64,000 nucleotides of DNA, taken from positions 2,959,257 to 3,023,256 of the forward strand of contig NC_132989.1 of assembly GCF_048564905.1 (NCBI RefSeq). Reading direction: 5' to 3'. Every line of letters starts with the position of its first letter. Position 1 is the first letter of the stretch. This stretch comes from Vicugna pacos. Lineage: Eukaryota > Chordata > Mammalia > Artiodactyla > Camelidae. Positions 24,528 to 38,544 of this stretch are shown here, piece by piece. Both the position numbers and the translations under genes were made by a program. Below the pieces are notes generated by a model, which saw only the letters and a program-made list of their open reading frames with translations, ran no database searches and had not been told where the DNA came from.

Positions 24528-27500
24528 AAGCAAAGGTGAGGAAAGTAACAAAATAATAAAGATGAGACAAAAATAACTAAAATACAGACTAGTAATCCTG
24601 TATAAAAGATCAAGGATGGCAAAAATTGTGTCTTTTAAAGATAAAAATTGAAAAATCTCTGGTTGAATCGTGCAAAAAAATATAAGAAAGAGGATTCACA
24701 TAAAAAAGCAGAGATTAAAGAAGAGATATTGCAACTGAAGTAACAGAAATTCAAATGATCAAAACAGACTACTATGAACAATTATATGCCAACATATTGG
24801 AAAATCCAGAAAAGAATGGATAAATTCCTACAAAAATACAACCTACCAAGACTGAATCATGAAGAATTGGAAAATACGGACAAATAATGAATAAAAAGAT
24901 TGAGTCAGCAACCAAAACAAAACAAAATAAAGCAAAAAAAGCCCACGAGCAGATGGCTTTATGGGTGAATTCTACAAGACATTTAAAGAAGAATTAATAC
25001 CAATTCTCAAATTATTTGAAAAATGAAAGAAGGGAACACTTCCAAACTTATTTTGTGAGGCCAGCATTATCCTGATAGCAAAGCCAGATGAGGACAGTAT
25101 AAGAAACAAAATTATAATCAATATCTCAGATGAAGATACATACAAAAATCATCAAAAACATACAACAAAAAAATCTAACAGTACATTAAAAGAATCATAT
25201 GGCATTATCAAGTGGGATTAATTCCTGGGATACCGGGATAGTTCAACACATAAAAATCAATGTTTATTGATTTGCTACATCACACTAACAGAATGAAGGA
25301 TAAAATCGTGATAATCTCAACAGGTACAGAAAAGTCACTTAACAAACTTCAACTGCTTTTCATGGTAAAAAATATATTCTAAGTATAGAAGGAAAGCAAT
25401 GCAACAAAATAAAGACCATAACAATGCAACAGCTAACCTCATACTCAAAAAAAGCTTGAAGGCTTTTCTCTAAAATCAGGAAAGCCATAAGAATTTCGAC
25501 TCTCACTAATTCTACTCAACATTGTACAGGAAGTCCCATGCAGAGAAATCAGTCATGAAAAATAAATGAAAGGCATTCAAATCAAAAAGGAATAATAAAA
25601 TTGTATCTTTTGGTAGATTACATAATCTTTTTATTGAAGTGTAGTGTATTTACAATATTATGTTAGTTTCAGGTGTACAGTAAAGTGACTTAGGTTTTGT
25701 CAGATTGTATATATATATATATATATGAGTGTGTGTATATATATGTATATATATGCCTGAAGACTCCTGCAAAAAAAGAGTAATAGCCAATGAAAACAGT
25801 ACAGTTTCTGAATATAAAGTCAACGTACAAAATTTACTTGCATTTCTATATATTAACAATGAACTATCTAAAAATAAATTATCAAAACAATCTTATTTCC
25901 GTTGGAACTATATATGCATGCATGTATGTATGTATGTAGGTAGGTATGTATGTATGTACGTATGCCTCATCTTTGGGGTATGTGTGTATATATATCTCTC
26001 TCATGAATGAATTTGGTAAAGCTGTAGGATACAAAATTTATATACAGAAATTAGTTGCAGTTTTATACACTAATAATGAAGTATCAGAAAAAGAAATTAA
26101 GAAAACAATCCCATTTACCATTCCAACAAAAATAATAAAATATCTAGGTATAAGCTATATCCTAAAGAGTACTTGTCCTCCAAAAACTGTATGATGCTCA
26201 GGAAGGAAATTGAAAATGACATGAACAGCTGGAAAGTTATACCATGTTTTTGGACTGAAGAATCAATATTGTTAAAATGATGATACTACCTCATGCAATG
26301 CACAGATGCTATGCAATCCACATCAAAATACTAATGGCATGATTCACAGAACTTGTACAGATAATTCTAAAGTTTGTATGGAAACACAAAAGACTCCAAG
26401 TAGCCAAAACAAACTTGAGAAAGAACAAACCTGGAGAAATCATATTCCCTCCCTTTAGACTATACTACAAAGCTACAGTAATCAAAAAAGTATGGTACTG
26501 GTGCGAAACAGACACATATGTCCATGGAAGAGAATACAGAGTGTAGAAATAAACTCAGGGGTTTATGATCAATTAATCTATAACAAAGGAGGGAAGAATA
26601 TAAAATGGAGAAAATACAGTCACTTCAATGAGTGGTGCTGGGAAAACTGTATAGCTACATACAACAGAATGAAATTAGAACACTCTCTAACACCATATAC
26701 AAAAATAAAATCAAAATCAGTTAAAGATCTAAATGTAAGACTGTGTACTCTAAAACTCCTAGAAGAAAACATAGGCAGAACACTCTTTGACATACATCAC
26801 GGCAATATTTTTTTGGCTCTGGCTCCTAAAGTAAAGGAAATAAAAATAAAAATAAACAAATGGAACTTAATTAGTCAAAAGCTGTTGCATAGCAAAGGAA
26901 ATCATTGACAAAATGAAAAAATGACCTACTGAATGGGAGAAAATATTTCCAAATGACATGATCGATAAGGGATTACTATCCAACATATATAGAGAGCTCA
27001 TACAACTCAACATCAAAAAATGAACAACCTGATTTAAAAATGGGCAAACACATTGAATATACTCTTTTTTCCCCAAAGAGGACATGCAGATGGCCCATTT
27101 CTAATCATCAGGGAAATGCAAATCAAAACCACAAGGGGATATCACCTCACACTTGTCAGAGGGCTATTATCAGAAAGAACATGAGGGGTGGAGGGTGGGA
27201 AGGGATAGATGGGATTTCAAAATTGTTAAACAGATAAACAAGATTACACTGTATGGCACAGGGAAATATACACAAGATCTTACAGTAGCTCACAGAGAAA
27301 ACAATGTGACAATGAATATACCTATGTTCATGTATAACTGAAAAATTGTGCTCTACACTGGAATTTGACACAACACTGTAAAATGATTTTGAATCAATAA
27401 AAAAATGTAAAAAAAAAAGACATTGAAACAACCTAAATGTCCATCAACAGATGGCTGGATAAAGAAGTTGTGATATACTCATACAATGGAATACTACGCA

Positions 27501-28026
27501 GCCATAAAAAAAGAATAAAATAATTCCATTTGTTGCAATATGGATGGACCTGGAGATTGTTACATTAAGTGAAGTAAGCCAGAAAGAGCAAGACAAATAC
27601 CATATGACATCACTTATATGTGAAATAAAAATATCACACAAATGAACTTATTTACTAAACAGAATCAGACACATCAGACTCACAGACACAGAAAGCAAGC
27701 TTATGGGTACCGAAGTGGAAAGCAGATGAGGGAGGAACCAATTAGAAGTTTGGAATTAGCAGATACAAAATAATATATATAACACATAAGCAACAGGGTG
27801 TTACGGTATGACACAGAGAACTATACTCACTATCCTGTAAATAAACCATAATGGGAAAGAATATGAAAAAGAATATGTATATATATATATGTAAAGCTGA
27901 ATCACTTTGCTGTACACCAGAAACTTACACAATACTATAAATCAACTATAATTTAATTAAAATATTTTAAAAGAATAAAGATATTACACAATTAATTTTC
28001 ACCTCGAAGAACTAGAAAAAAAGAAA
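24528..28026 (+). repeat. Array unit 8
   Basis: Complete unit of 3499 bp; ORF2 fragment at 26492-26908. The head has the TTTTGTCAGATTG form and resembles units 15 and 16. A 93-codon frame is open at 25729-26010. From ACTTGTACAG near 26352 onward it carries the marks of units 9 and 10, including CAGACACATCAG near 27666 and TACCGAAGTGG near 27708. It is therefore a junction unit between two sequence types. Confidence 0.95.
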
Positions 28027-31000
28027 AAGCAAAGGTGAGGAAAGTAACAAAATAATAAAGATGAGACAAAAATAACTAAAATACAGACTAGTAATCCTGT
28101 ACAAAAGATCAAGGATGGCAAAAATTGTGTCTTTTAAAGATAAAAATTGAAAAATCTCTGGTTGAATCGTGCAAAAAAATATAAGAAAGAGGATTCACAT
28201 AAAAAAGCAGAGATTAAAGAAGAGATATTGCAACTGAAGTAACAGAAATTCAAATGATCAAAACAGACTACTATGAACAATTATATGCCAACATATTGGA
28301 AAATCCAGAAAAGAATGGATAAATTCCTACAAAAATACAACCTACCAAGACTGAATCATGAAGAATTGGAAAATACGGACAAATAATGAATAAAAAAGAT
28401 TGAGTCAGCAACCAAAACAAAACAAAATAAAGCAAAAAAAGCCCACGAGCAGATGGCTTTATGGGTGAATTCTACAAGACATTTAAAGAAGAATTAATAC
28501 CAATTCTCAAATTATTTGAAAAATGAAAGAAGGGAACACTTCCAAACTTATTTTGTGAGGCCAGCATTATCCTGATAGCAAAGCCAGATGAGGACAGTAT
28601 AAGAAACAAAATTATAATCAATATCTCAGATGAAGATACATACAAAAATCATCAAAAACATACAACAAAAAAATCTAACAGTACATTAAAAGAATCATAT
28701 GGCATTATCAAGTGGGATTAATTCCTGGGATACCGGGATAGTTCAACACATAAAAATCAATGTTTATTGATTTGCTACATCACGCTAACACAATAAAGGA
28801 TAAAATCGTGATAATCTCAACAGGTACAGAAAAGTCACTTAACAAACTTCAACTGCTTTTCATGGTAAAAAATATATTCAAAGTATAGAAGGAAAGCAAT
28901 GCAACAAACTAAAGACCATAACAATGCAACAGCTAACCTCATACTCAAAAAAAGCTTGAAGGCTTTTCTCTAAAATCAGGAAAGCCATAAGAATTTCGAC
29001 TCTCACTAATGCTACTCAACATTGTACAGGAAGTCCCATGCAGAGAATTCAGTCATGAAAAATAAATGAAAGGCATTCAAATCAAAAAGGAAAAATAAAA
29101 TTGTATCTTTTGGTAGATTACATAATCTTTTTATTGAAGTGTAGTGTATTTACAATGTTATGTTAGTTTCAGGTGTACAGTAAAGTGACTTAGGTGATTT
29201 CAGACAGTATGTATATATATATATATATATATGAGTGTGTGTATATATATGTATATATATGCCTGAAGACTCCTGCAAAAAAAGAGTAATAGCCAATGAA
29301 AACAGTACAGTTTCTGAATATAAAGTCAACGTACAAAATTTACTTGCATTTCTATATATTAACAATGAACTATCTAAAAATAAATTATCAAAACAATCTT
29401 ATTTCCGTTGGAACTATATATGCATGCATGTATGTATGTATGTAGGTAGGTATGTATGTATGTACGTATGCCTCATCTTTGGGGTATGTGTGTATATATA
29501 TCTCTCTCATGAATGAATTTGGTAAAGCTGTAGGATACAAAATTTATATACAGAAATTAGTTGCAGTTTTATACACTAATAATGAAGTATCAGAAAAAGA
29601 AATTAAGAAAACAATCCCATTTACCATTCCAACAAAAATAATAAAATATCTAGGTATAAGCTATATCCTAAAGAGTACTTGTCCTCCAAAAACTGTATGA
29701 TGCTCAGGAAGGAAATTGAAAATGACATGAACAGCTGGAAAGTTATACCATGTTTTTGGACTGAAGAATCAATATTGTTAAAATGATGATACTACCTCAT
29801 GCAATGCACAGATGCTATGCAATCCACATCAAAATACTAATGGCATGATTCACAGAACTTGTACAGATAATTCTAAAGTTTGTATGGAAACACAAAAGAC
29901 TCCAAGTAGCCAAAACAAACTTGAGAAAGAACAAACCTGGAGAAATCATATTCCGTCCCTTTAGACTATACTACAAAGCTACAGTAATCAAAAAAGTATG
30001 GTACTGGTGCGAAACAGACACATATGTCCATGGAAGAGAATACAGAGTGTAGAAATAAACTCAGGGGTTTATGATCAATTAATCTATAACAAAGGAGGGA
30101 AGAATATAAAATGGAGAAAATACAGTCACTTCAATGAGTGGTGCTGGGAAAACTGTATAGCTACATACAACAGAATGAAATTAGAACACTCTCTAACACC
30201 ATATACAAAAATAAAATCAAAATCAGTTAAAGATCTAAATGTAAGACTGTGTACTCTAAAACTCCTAGAAGAAAACATAGGCAGAACACTCTTTGACATA
30301 CATCACGGCAATATTTTTTTGGCTCTGGCTCCTAAAGTAAAGGAAATAAAAATAAAAATAAACAAATGGAACTTAATTAGTCAAAAGCTGTTGCATAGCA
30401 AAGGAAATCATTGACAAAATGAAAAAATGACCTACTGAATGGGAGAAAATATTTCCAAATGACATGATCGATAAGGGATTACTATCCAACATATATAGAG
30501 AGCTCATACAACTCAACATCAAAAAATGAACAACCTGATTTAAAAATGGGCAAACACATTGAATATACTCTTTTTTCCCCAAAGAGGACATGCAGATGGC
30601 CCATTTCTAATCATCAGGGAAATGCAAATCAAAACCACAAGGGGATATCACCTCACACTTGTCAGAGGGCTATTATCAGAAAGAACATGAGGGGTGGAGG
30701 GTGGGAAGGGATAGATGGGATTTCAAAATTGTTAAACAGATAAACAAGATTACACTGTATGGCACAGGGAAATATACACAAGATCTTACAGTAGCTCACA
30801 GAGAAAACAATGTGACAATGAATATACCTATGTTCATGTATAACTGAAAAATTGTGCTCTACACTGGAATTTGACACAACACTGTAAAATGATTTTGAAT
30901 CAATAAAAAAATGTAAAAAAAAAAGACATTGAAACAACCTAAATGTCCATCAACAGATGGCTGGATAAAGAAGTTGTGATATACTCATACAATGGAATAC

Positions 31001-31532
31001 TACGCAGCCATAAAAAAAGAATAAAATAATTCCATTTGTTGCAATATGGATGGACCTGGAGATTGTTACATTAAGTGAAGTAAGCCAGAAAGAGCAAGAC
31101 AAATACCATATGACATCACTTATATGTGAAATAAAAATATCACACAAATGAACTTATTTACTAAACAGAATCAGACACATCAGACTCACAGACACAGAAA
31201 GCAAGCTTATGGGTACCGAAGTGGAAAGCAGATGAGGGAGGAACCAATTAGAAGTTTGGAATTAGCAGATACAAAATAATATATATAACACATAAGCAAC
31301 AGGGTGTTACGGTATGACACAGAGAACTATACTCACTATCCTGTAAATAAACCATAATGGGAAAGAATATGAAAAAGAATATGTATATATATATATGTAA
31401 AGCTGAATCACTTTGCTGTACACCAGAAACTTACACAATACTATAAATCAACTATAATTTAATTAAAATATTTTAAAAGAATAAAGATATTACACAATTA
31501 ATTTTCACCTCGAAGAACTAGAAAAAAAGAAA
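28027..31532 (+). repeat. Array unit 9 (near-twin of unit 10)
   Basis: Complete unit of 3506 bp; ORF2 fragment at 29998-30414. Marks: CCTGTACAAAAG, CACAATAAAGG, extra EcoRI site, ACAATGTTATG, GTGATTTCAG, ATTCCGTCCC near 29950. The last is otherwise seen only in unit 10. The only difference from unit 10 that I found by eye is codon 29319-29321, TAT here and TAG there, which leaves the 93-codon frame open at 29235-29516. Confidence 0.95.
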
Positions 31533-34500
31533 AAGCAAAGGTGAGGAAAGTAACAAAATAATAAAGATGAGACAAAAATAACTAAAATACAGACTAGTAA
31601 TCCTGTACAAAAGATCAAGGATGGCAAAAATTGTGTCTTTTAAAGATAAAAATTGAAAAATCTCTGGTTGAATCGTGCAAAAAAATATAAGAAAGAGGAT
31701 TCACATAAAAAAGCAGAGATTAAAGAAGAGATATTGCAACTGAAGTAACAGAAATTCAAATGATCAAAACAGACTACTATGAACAATTATATGCCAACAT
31801 ATTGGAAAATCCAGAAAAGAATGGATAAATTCCTACAAAAATACAACCTACCAAGACTGAATCATGAAGAATTGGAAAATACGGACAAATAATGAATAAA
31901 AAAGATTGAGTCAGCAACCAAAACAAAACAAAATAAAGCAAAAAAAGCCCACGAGCAGATGGCTTTATGGGTGAATTCTACAAGACATTTAAAGAAGAAT
32001 TAATACCAATTCTCAAATTATTTGAAAAATGAAAGAAGGGAACACTTCCAAACTTATTTTGTGAGGCCAGCATTATCCTGATAGCAAAGCCAGATGAGGA
32101 CAGTATAAGAAACAAAATTATAATCAATATCTCAGATGAAGATACATACAAAAATCATCAAAAACATACAACAAAAAAATCTAACAGTACATTAAAAGAA
32201 TCATATGGCATTATCAAGTGGGATTAATTCCTGGGATACCGGGATAGTTCAACACATAAAAATCAATGTTTATTGATTTGCTACATCACGCTAACACAAT
32301 AAAGGATAAAATCGTGATAATCTCAACAGGTACAGAAAAGTCACTTAACAAACTTCAACTGCTTTTCATGGTAAAAAATATATTCAAAGTATAGAAGGAA
32401 AGCAATGCAACAAACTAAAGACCATAACAATGCAACAGCTAACCTCATACTCAAAAAAAGCTTGAAGGCTTTTCTCTAAAATCAGGAAAGCCATAAGAAT
32501 TTCGACTCTCACTAATGCTACTCAACATTGTACAGGAAGTCCCATGCAGAGAATTCAGTCATGAAAAATAAATGAAAGGCATTCAAATCAAAAAGGAAAA
32601 ATAAAATTGTATCTTTTGGTAGATTACATAATCTTTTTATTGAAGTGTAGTGTATTTACAATGTTATGTTAGTTTCAGGTGTACAGTAAAGTGACTTAGG
32701 TGATTTCAGACAGTATGTATATATATATATATATATATGAGTGTGTGTATATATATGTATATATATGCCTGAAGACTCCTGCAAAAAAAGAGTAATAGCC
32801 AATGAAAACAGTACAGTTTCTGAATAGAAAGTCAACGTACAAAATTTACTTGCATTTCTATATATTAACAATGAACTATCTAAAAATAAATTATCAAAAC
32901 AATCTTATTTCCGTTGGAACTATATATGCATGCATGTATGTATGTATGTAGGTAGGTATGTATGTATGTACGTATGCCTCATCTTTGGGGTATGTGTGTA
33001 TATATATCTCTCTCATGAATGAATTTGGTAAAGCTGTAGGATACAAAATTTATATACAGAAATTAGTTGCAGTTTTATACACTAATAATGAAGTATCAGA
33101 AAAAGAAATTAAGAAAACAATCCCATTTACCATTCCAACAAAAATAATAAAATATCTAGGTATAAGCTATATCCTAAAGAGTACTTGTCCTCCAAAAACT
33201 GTATGATGCTCAGGAAGGAAATTGAAAATGACATGAACAGCTGGAAAGTTATACCATGTTTTTGGACTGAAGAATCAATATTGTTAAAATGATGATACTA
33301 CCTCATGCAATGCACAGATGCTATGCAATCCACATCAAAATACTAATGGCATGATTCACAGAACTTGTACAGATAATTCTAAAGTTTGTATGGAAACACA
33401 AAAGACTCCAAGTAGCCAAAACAAACTTGAGAAAGAACAAACCTGGAGAAATCATATTCCGTCCCTTTAGACTATACTACAAAGCTACAGTAATCAAAAA
33501 AGTATGGTACTGGTGCGAAACAGACACATATGTCCATGGAAGAGAATACAGAGTGTAGAAATAAACTCAGGGGTTTATGATCAATTAATCTATAACAAAG
33601 GAGGGAAGAATATAAAATGGAGAAAATACAGTCACTTCAATGAGTGGTGCTGGGAAAACTGTATAGCTACATACAACAGAATGAAATTAGAACACTCTCT
33701 AACACCATATACAAAAATAAAATCAAAATCAGTTAAAGATCTAAATGTAAGACTGTGTACTCTAAAACTCCTAGAAGAAAACATAGGCAGAACACTCTTT
33801 GACATACATCACGGCAATATTTTTTTGGCTCTGGCTCCTAAAGTAAAGGAAATAAAAATAAAAATAAACAAATGGAACTTAATTAGTCAAAAGCTGTTGC
33901 ATAGCAAAGGAAATCATTGACAAAATGAAAAAATGACCTACTGAATGGGAGAAAATATTTCCAAATGACATGATCGATAAGGGATTACTATCCAACATAT
34001 ATAGAGAGCTCATACAACTCAACATCAAAAAATGAACAACCTGATTTAAAAATGGGCAAACACATTGAATATACTCTTTTTTCCCCAAAGAGGACATGCA
34101 GATGGCCCATTTCTAATCATCAGGGAAATGCAAATCAAAACCACAAGGGGATATCACCTCACACTTGTCAGAGGGCTATTATCAGAAAGAACATGAGGGG
34201 TGGAGGGTGGGAAGGGATAGATGGGATTTCAAAATTGTTAAACAGATAAACAAGATTACACTGTATGGCACAGGGAAATATACACAAGATCTTACAGTAG
34301 CTCACAGAGAAAACAATGTGACAATGAATATACCTATGTTCATGTATAACTGAAAAATTGTGCTCTACACTGGAATTTGACACAACACTGTAAAATGATT
34401 TTGAATCAATAAAAAAATGTAAAAAAAAAAGACATTGAAACAACCTAAATGTCCATCAACAGATGGCTGGATAAAGAAGTTGTGATATACTCATACAATG

Positions 34501-35038
34501 GAATACTACGCAGCCATAAAAAAAGAATAAAATAATTCCATTTGTTGCAATATGGATGGACCTGGAGATTGTTACATTAAGTGAAGTAAGCCAGAAAGAG
34601 CAAGACAAATACCATATGACATCACTTATATGTGAAATAAAAATATCACACAAATGAACTTATTTACTAAACAGAATCAGACACATCAGACTCACAGACA
34701 CAGAAAGCAAGCTTATGGGTACCGAAGTGGAAAGCAGATGAGGGAGGAACCAATTAGAAGTTTGGAATTAGCAGATACAAAATAATATATATAACACATA
34801 AGCAACAGGGTGTTACGGTATGACACAGAGAACTATACTCACTATCCTGTAAATAAACCATAATGGGAAAGAATATGAAAAAGAATATGTATATATATAT
34901 ATGTAAAGCTGAATCACTTTGCTGTACACCAGAAACTTACACAATACTATAAATCAACTATAATTTAATTAAAATATTTTAAAAGAATAAAGATATTACA
35001 CAATTAATTTTCACCTCGAAGAACTAGAAAAAAAGAAA
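31533..35038 (+). repeat. Array unit 10 (near-twin of unit 9)
   Basis: Complete unit of 3506 bp, exactly the length of unit 9; ORF2 fragment at 33504-33920. It differs from unit 9 by eye only at 32825-32827 (TAG for TAT). Both carry the ATTCCGTCCC, CAGACACATCAG and TACCGAAGTGG marks. This is either a very recent duplication or an assembly artefact. Confidence 0.95.
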
Positions 35039-38000
35039 AAGCAAAGGTGAGGAAAGTAACAAAATAATAAAGATGAGACAAAAATAACTAAAATACAGAC
35101 TAGTAATCCTGTACAAAAGATCAAGGATGGCAAAAATTGTGTCTTTTAAAGATAAAAATTGAAAAATCTCTGGTTGAATCGTGCAAAAAATATAAGAAAG
35201 AGGATTCACATAAAAAAGCAGAGATTAAAGAAGAGATATTGCAACTGAAGTAACAGAAATTCAAATGATCAAAACAGACTACTATGAACAATTATATGCC
35301 AACATATTGGAAAATCCAGAAAAGAATGGATAAATTCCTACAAAAATACAACCTACCAAGACTGAATCATGAAGAATTGGAAAATACGGACAAATAATGA
35401 ATAAAAAAGATTGAGTCAGCAACCAAAACAAAACAAAATAAAGCAAAAAAAGCCCACGAGCAGATGGCTTTATGGGTGAATTCTACAAGACATTTAAAGA
35501 AGAATTAATACCAATTCTCAAATTATTTGAAAAATGAAAGAAGGGAACACTTCCAAACTTATTTTGTGAGGCCAGCATTATCCTGATAGCAAAGCCAGAT
35601 GAGGACAGTATAAGAAACAAAATTATAATCAATATCTCAGATGAAGATACATACAAAAATCATCAAAAACATACAACAAAAAAATCTAACAGTACATTAA
35701 AAGAATCATATGGCATTATCAAGTGGGATTAATTCCTGGGATACCGGGATAGTTCAACACATAAAAATCAATGTTTATTGATTTGCTACATCACGCTAAC
35801 ACAATAAAGGATAAAATCGTGATAATCTCAACAGGTACAGAAAAGTCACTTAACAAACTTCAACTGCTTTTCATGGTAAAAAATATATTCAAAGTATAGA
35901 AGGAAAGCAATGCAACAAACTAAAGACCATAACAATGCAACAGCTAACCTCATACTCAAAAAAAGCTTGAAGGCTTTTCTCTAAAATCAGGAAAGCCATA
36001 AGAATTTCGACTCTCACTAATGCTACTCAACATTGTACAGGAAGTCCCATGCAGAGAATTCAGTCATGAAAAATAAATGAAAGGCATTCAAATCAAAAAG
36101 GAAAAATAAAATTGTATCTTTTGGTAGATTACATAATCTTTTTATTGAAGTGTAGTGTATTTACAATGTTATGTTAGTTTCAGGTGTACAGTAAAGTGAC
36201 TTAGGTGATTTCAGACAGTATGTATATATATATATATATATATGAGTGTGTGTATATATATGTATATATATGCCTGAAGACTCCTGCAAAAAAAGAGTAA
36301 TAGCCAATGAAAACAGTACAGTTTCTGAATAGAAAGTCAACTTACAAAATTTACTTGCATTTCTATATATTAACAATGAACTATCTAAAAATAAATTATC
36401 AAAACAATCTTATTTCCATTGGAACTATATATGCATGCATGTATGTATGTATGTAGGTAGGTATGTATGTATGTACGTATGCCTCATCTTTGGGGTATGT
36501 GTGTATATATATCTCTCTCATGAATGAATTTGGTAAAGCTGTAGGATACAAAATTTATATACAGAAATTAGTTGCAGTTTTATACACTAATAATGAAGTA
36601 TCAGAAAAAGAAATTAAGAAAACAATCCCATTTACCATTCCAACAAAAATAATAAAATATCTAGGTATAAGCTATATCCTAAAGAGTACTTGTCCTCCAA
36701 AAACTGTATGATGCTCAGGAAGGAAATTGAAAATGACATGAACAGCTGGAAAGTTATACCATGTTTTTGGACTGAAGAATCAATATTGTTAAAATGATGA
36801 TACTACCTAATGCAATGCACAGATGCTATGCAATCCACATCAAAATACTAATGGCATGATTCACAGAACTTGAACAGATAATTCTAAAGTTTGTATGGAA
36901 ACACAAAAGACTCCAAGTAGCCAAAACAAACTTGAGAAAGAACAAACCTGGAGAAATCATATTCCCTCCCTTTAGACTATACTACAAAGCTACAGTAATC
37001 AAAAAAGTATGGTACTGGTGCGAAACAGACACATATGTCCATGGAAGAGAATACAGAGTGTAGAAATAAACTCAGGGGTTTATGATCAATTAATCTATAA
37101 CAAAGGAGGGAAGAATATAAAATGGAGAAAATACAGTCACTTCAATGAGTGGTGCTGGGAAAACTGTATAGCTACATACAACAGAATGAAATTAGAACAC
37201 TCTCTAACACCATATACAAAAATAAAATCAAAATCAGTTAAAGATCTAAATGTAAGACTGTGTACTCTAAAACTCCTAGAAGAAAACATAGGCAGAACAC
37301 TCTTTGACATACATCACGGCAATATTTTTTTGGCTCTGGCTCCTAAAGTAAAGGAAATAAAAATAAAAATAAACAAATGGAACTTAATTAGTCAAAAGCT
37401 GTTGCATAGCAAAGGAAATCATTGACAAAATGAAAAAATGACCTACTGAATGGGAGAAAATATTTCCAAATGACATGATCGATAAGGGATTACTATCCAA
37501 CATATATAGAGAGCTCATACAACTCAACATCAAAAAATGAACAACCTGATTTAAAAATGGGCAAACACATTGAATATACTCTTTTTTCCCCAAAGAGGAC
37601 ATGCAGATGGCCCATTTCTAATCATCAGGGAAATGCAAATCAAAACCACAAGGGGATATCACCTCACACTTGTCAGAGGGCTATTATCAGAAAGAACATG
37701 AGGGGTGGAGGGTGGGAAGGGATAGATGGGATTTCAAAATTGTTAAACAGATAAACAAGATTACACTGTATGGCACAGGGAAATATACACAAGATCTTAC
37801 AGTAGCTCACAGAGAAAACAATGTGACAATGAATATACCTATGTTCATGTATAACTGAAAAATTGTGCTCTACACTGGAATCTGACACAACACTGTAAAA
37901 TGATTTTGAATCAATAAAAAAATGTAAAAAAAAAAAAGACATTGAAACAACCTAAATGTCCATCAACAGATGGCTGGATAAAGAAGTTGTGATATACTCA

Positions 38001-38544
38001 TACAATGGAATACTACGCAGCCATAAAAAAGAATAAAATAATTCCATTTGTTGCAATATGGAGGGACCTGGAGATTGTTACATTAAGTGAAGTAAGCCAG
38101 AAAGAGCAAGACAAATACCATATGACATCACTTATATGTGAAATAAAAATATCACACAAATGAACTTATTTACTAAACAGAATCAGACTCATCAGACTCA
38201 CAGACACAGAAAGCAAGCTTATGGGTACCAAAGTGGAAAGCAGATGAGGGAGGAACCAATTAGAAGTATGGAATTAGCAGATACAAAATAATATATATAA
38301 CACATAAGCAACAGGTTGTTACGGTATGACACAGAGAACTATACTCACTATCCTGTAAATAAACCATAATGGGAAAGAATATGAAAAAGAATATGTATAT
38401 ATATATATGTAAAGCTGAATCACTTTGCTGTACACCAGAAACTTACACAATACTATAAATCAACTATAATTTAATTAAAATATTTTAAAAGAATAAAGAT
38501 ATTACACAATTAATTTTCACCTCGAAGAACTAGAAAAAAAGAAA
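35039..38544 (+). repeat. Array unit 11 (mosaic of two types)
   Basis: Complete unit of 3506 bp; ORF2 fragment at 37009-37425. Up to about 36230 it matches units 9 and 10 (CACAATAAAGG, EcoRI site, ACAATGTTATG, GTGATTTCAG). From about 36340 it switches to marks of other units (CAACTTACAAAA, TTCCATTGG, ACTTGAACAG, ATTCCCTCCC). Private: one A fewer in GTGCAAAAAATATAAG near 35184, GAATCTGACAC near 37879, AGAAGTATGG near 38264, and CAGGTTGTTAC near 38312. Confidence 0.95.
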
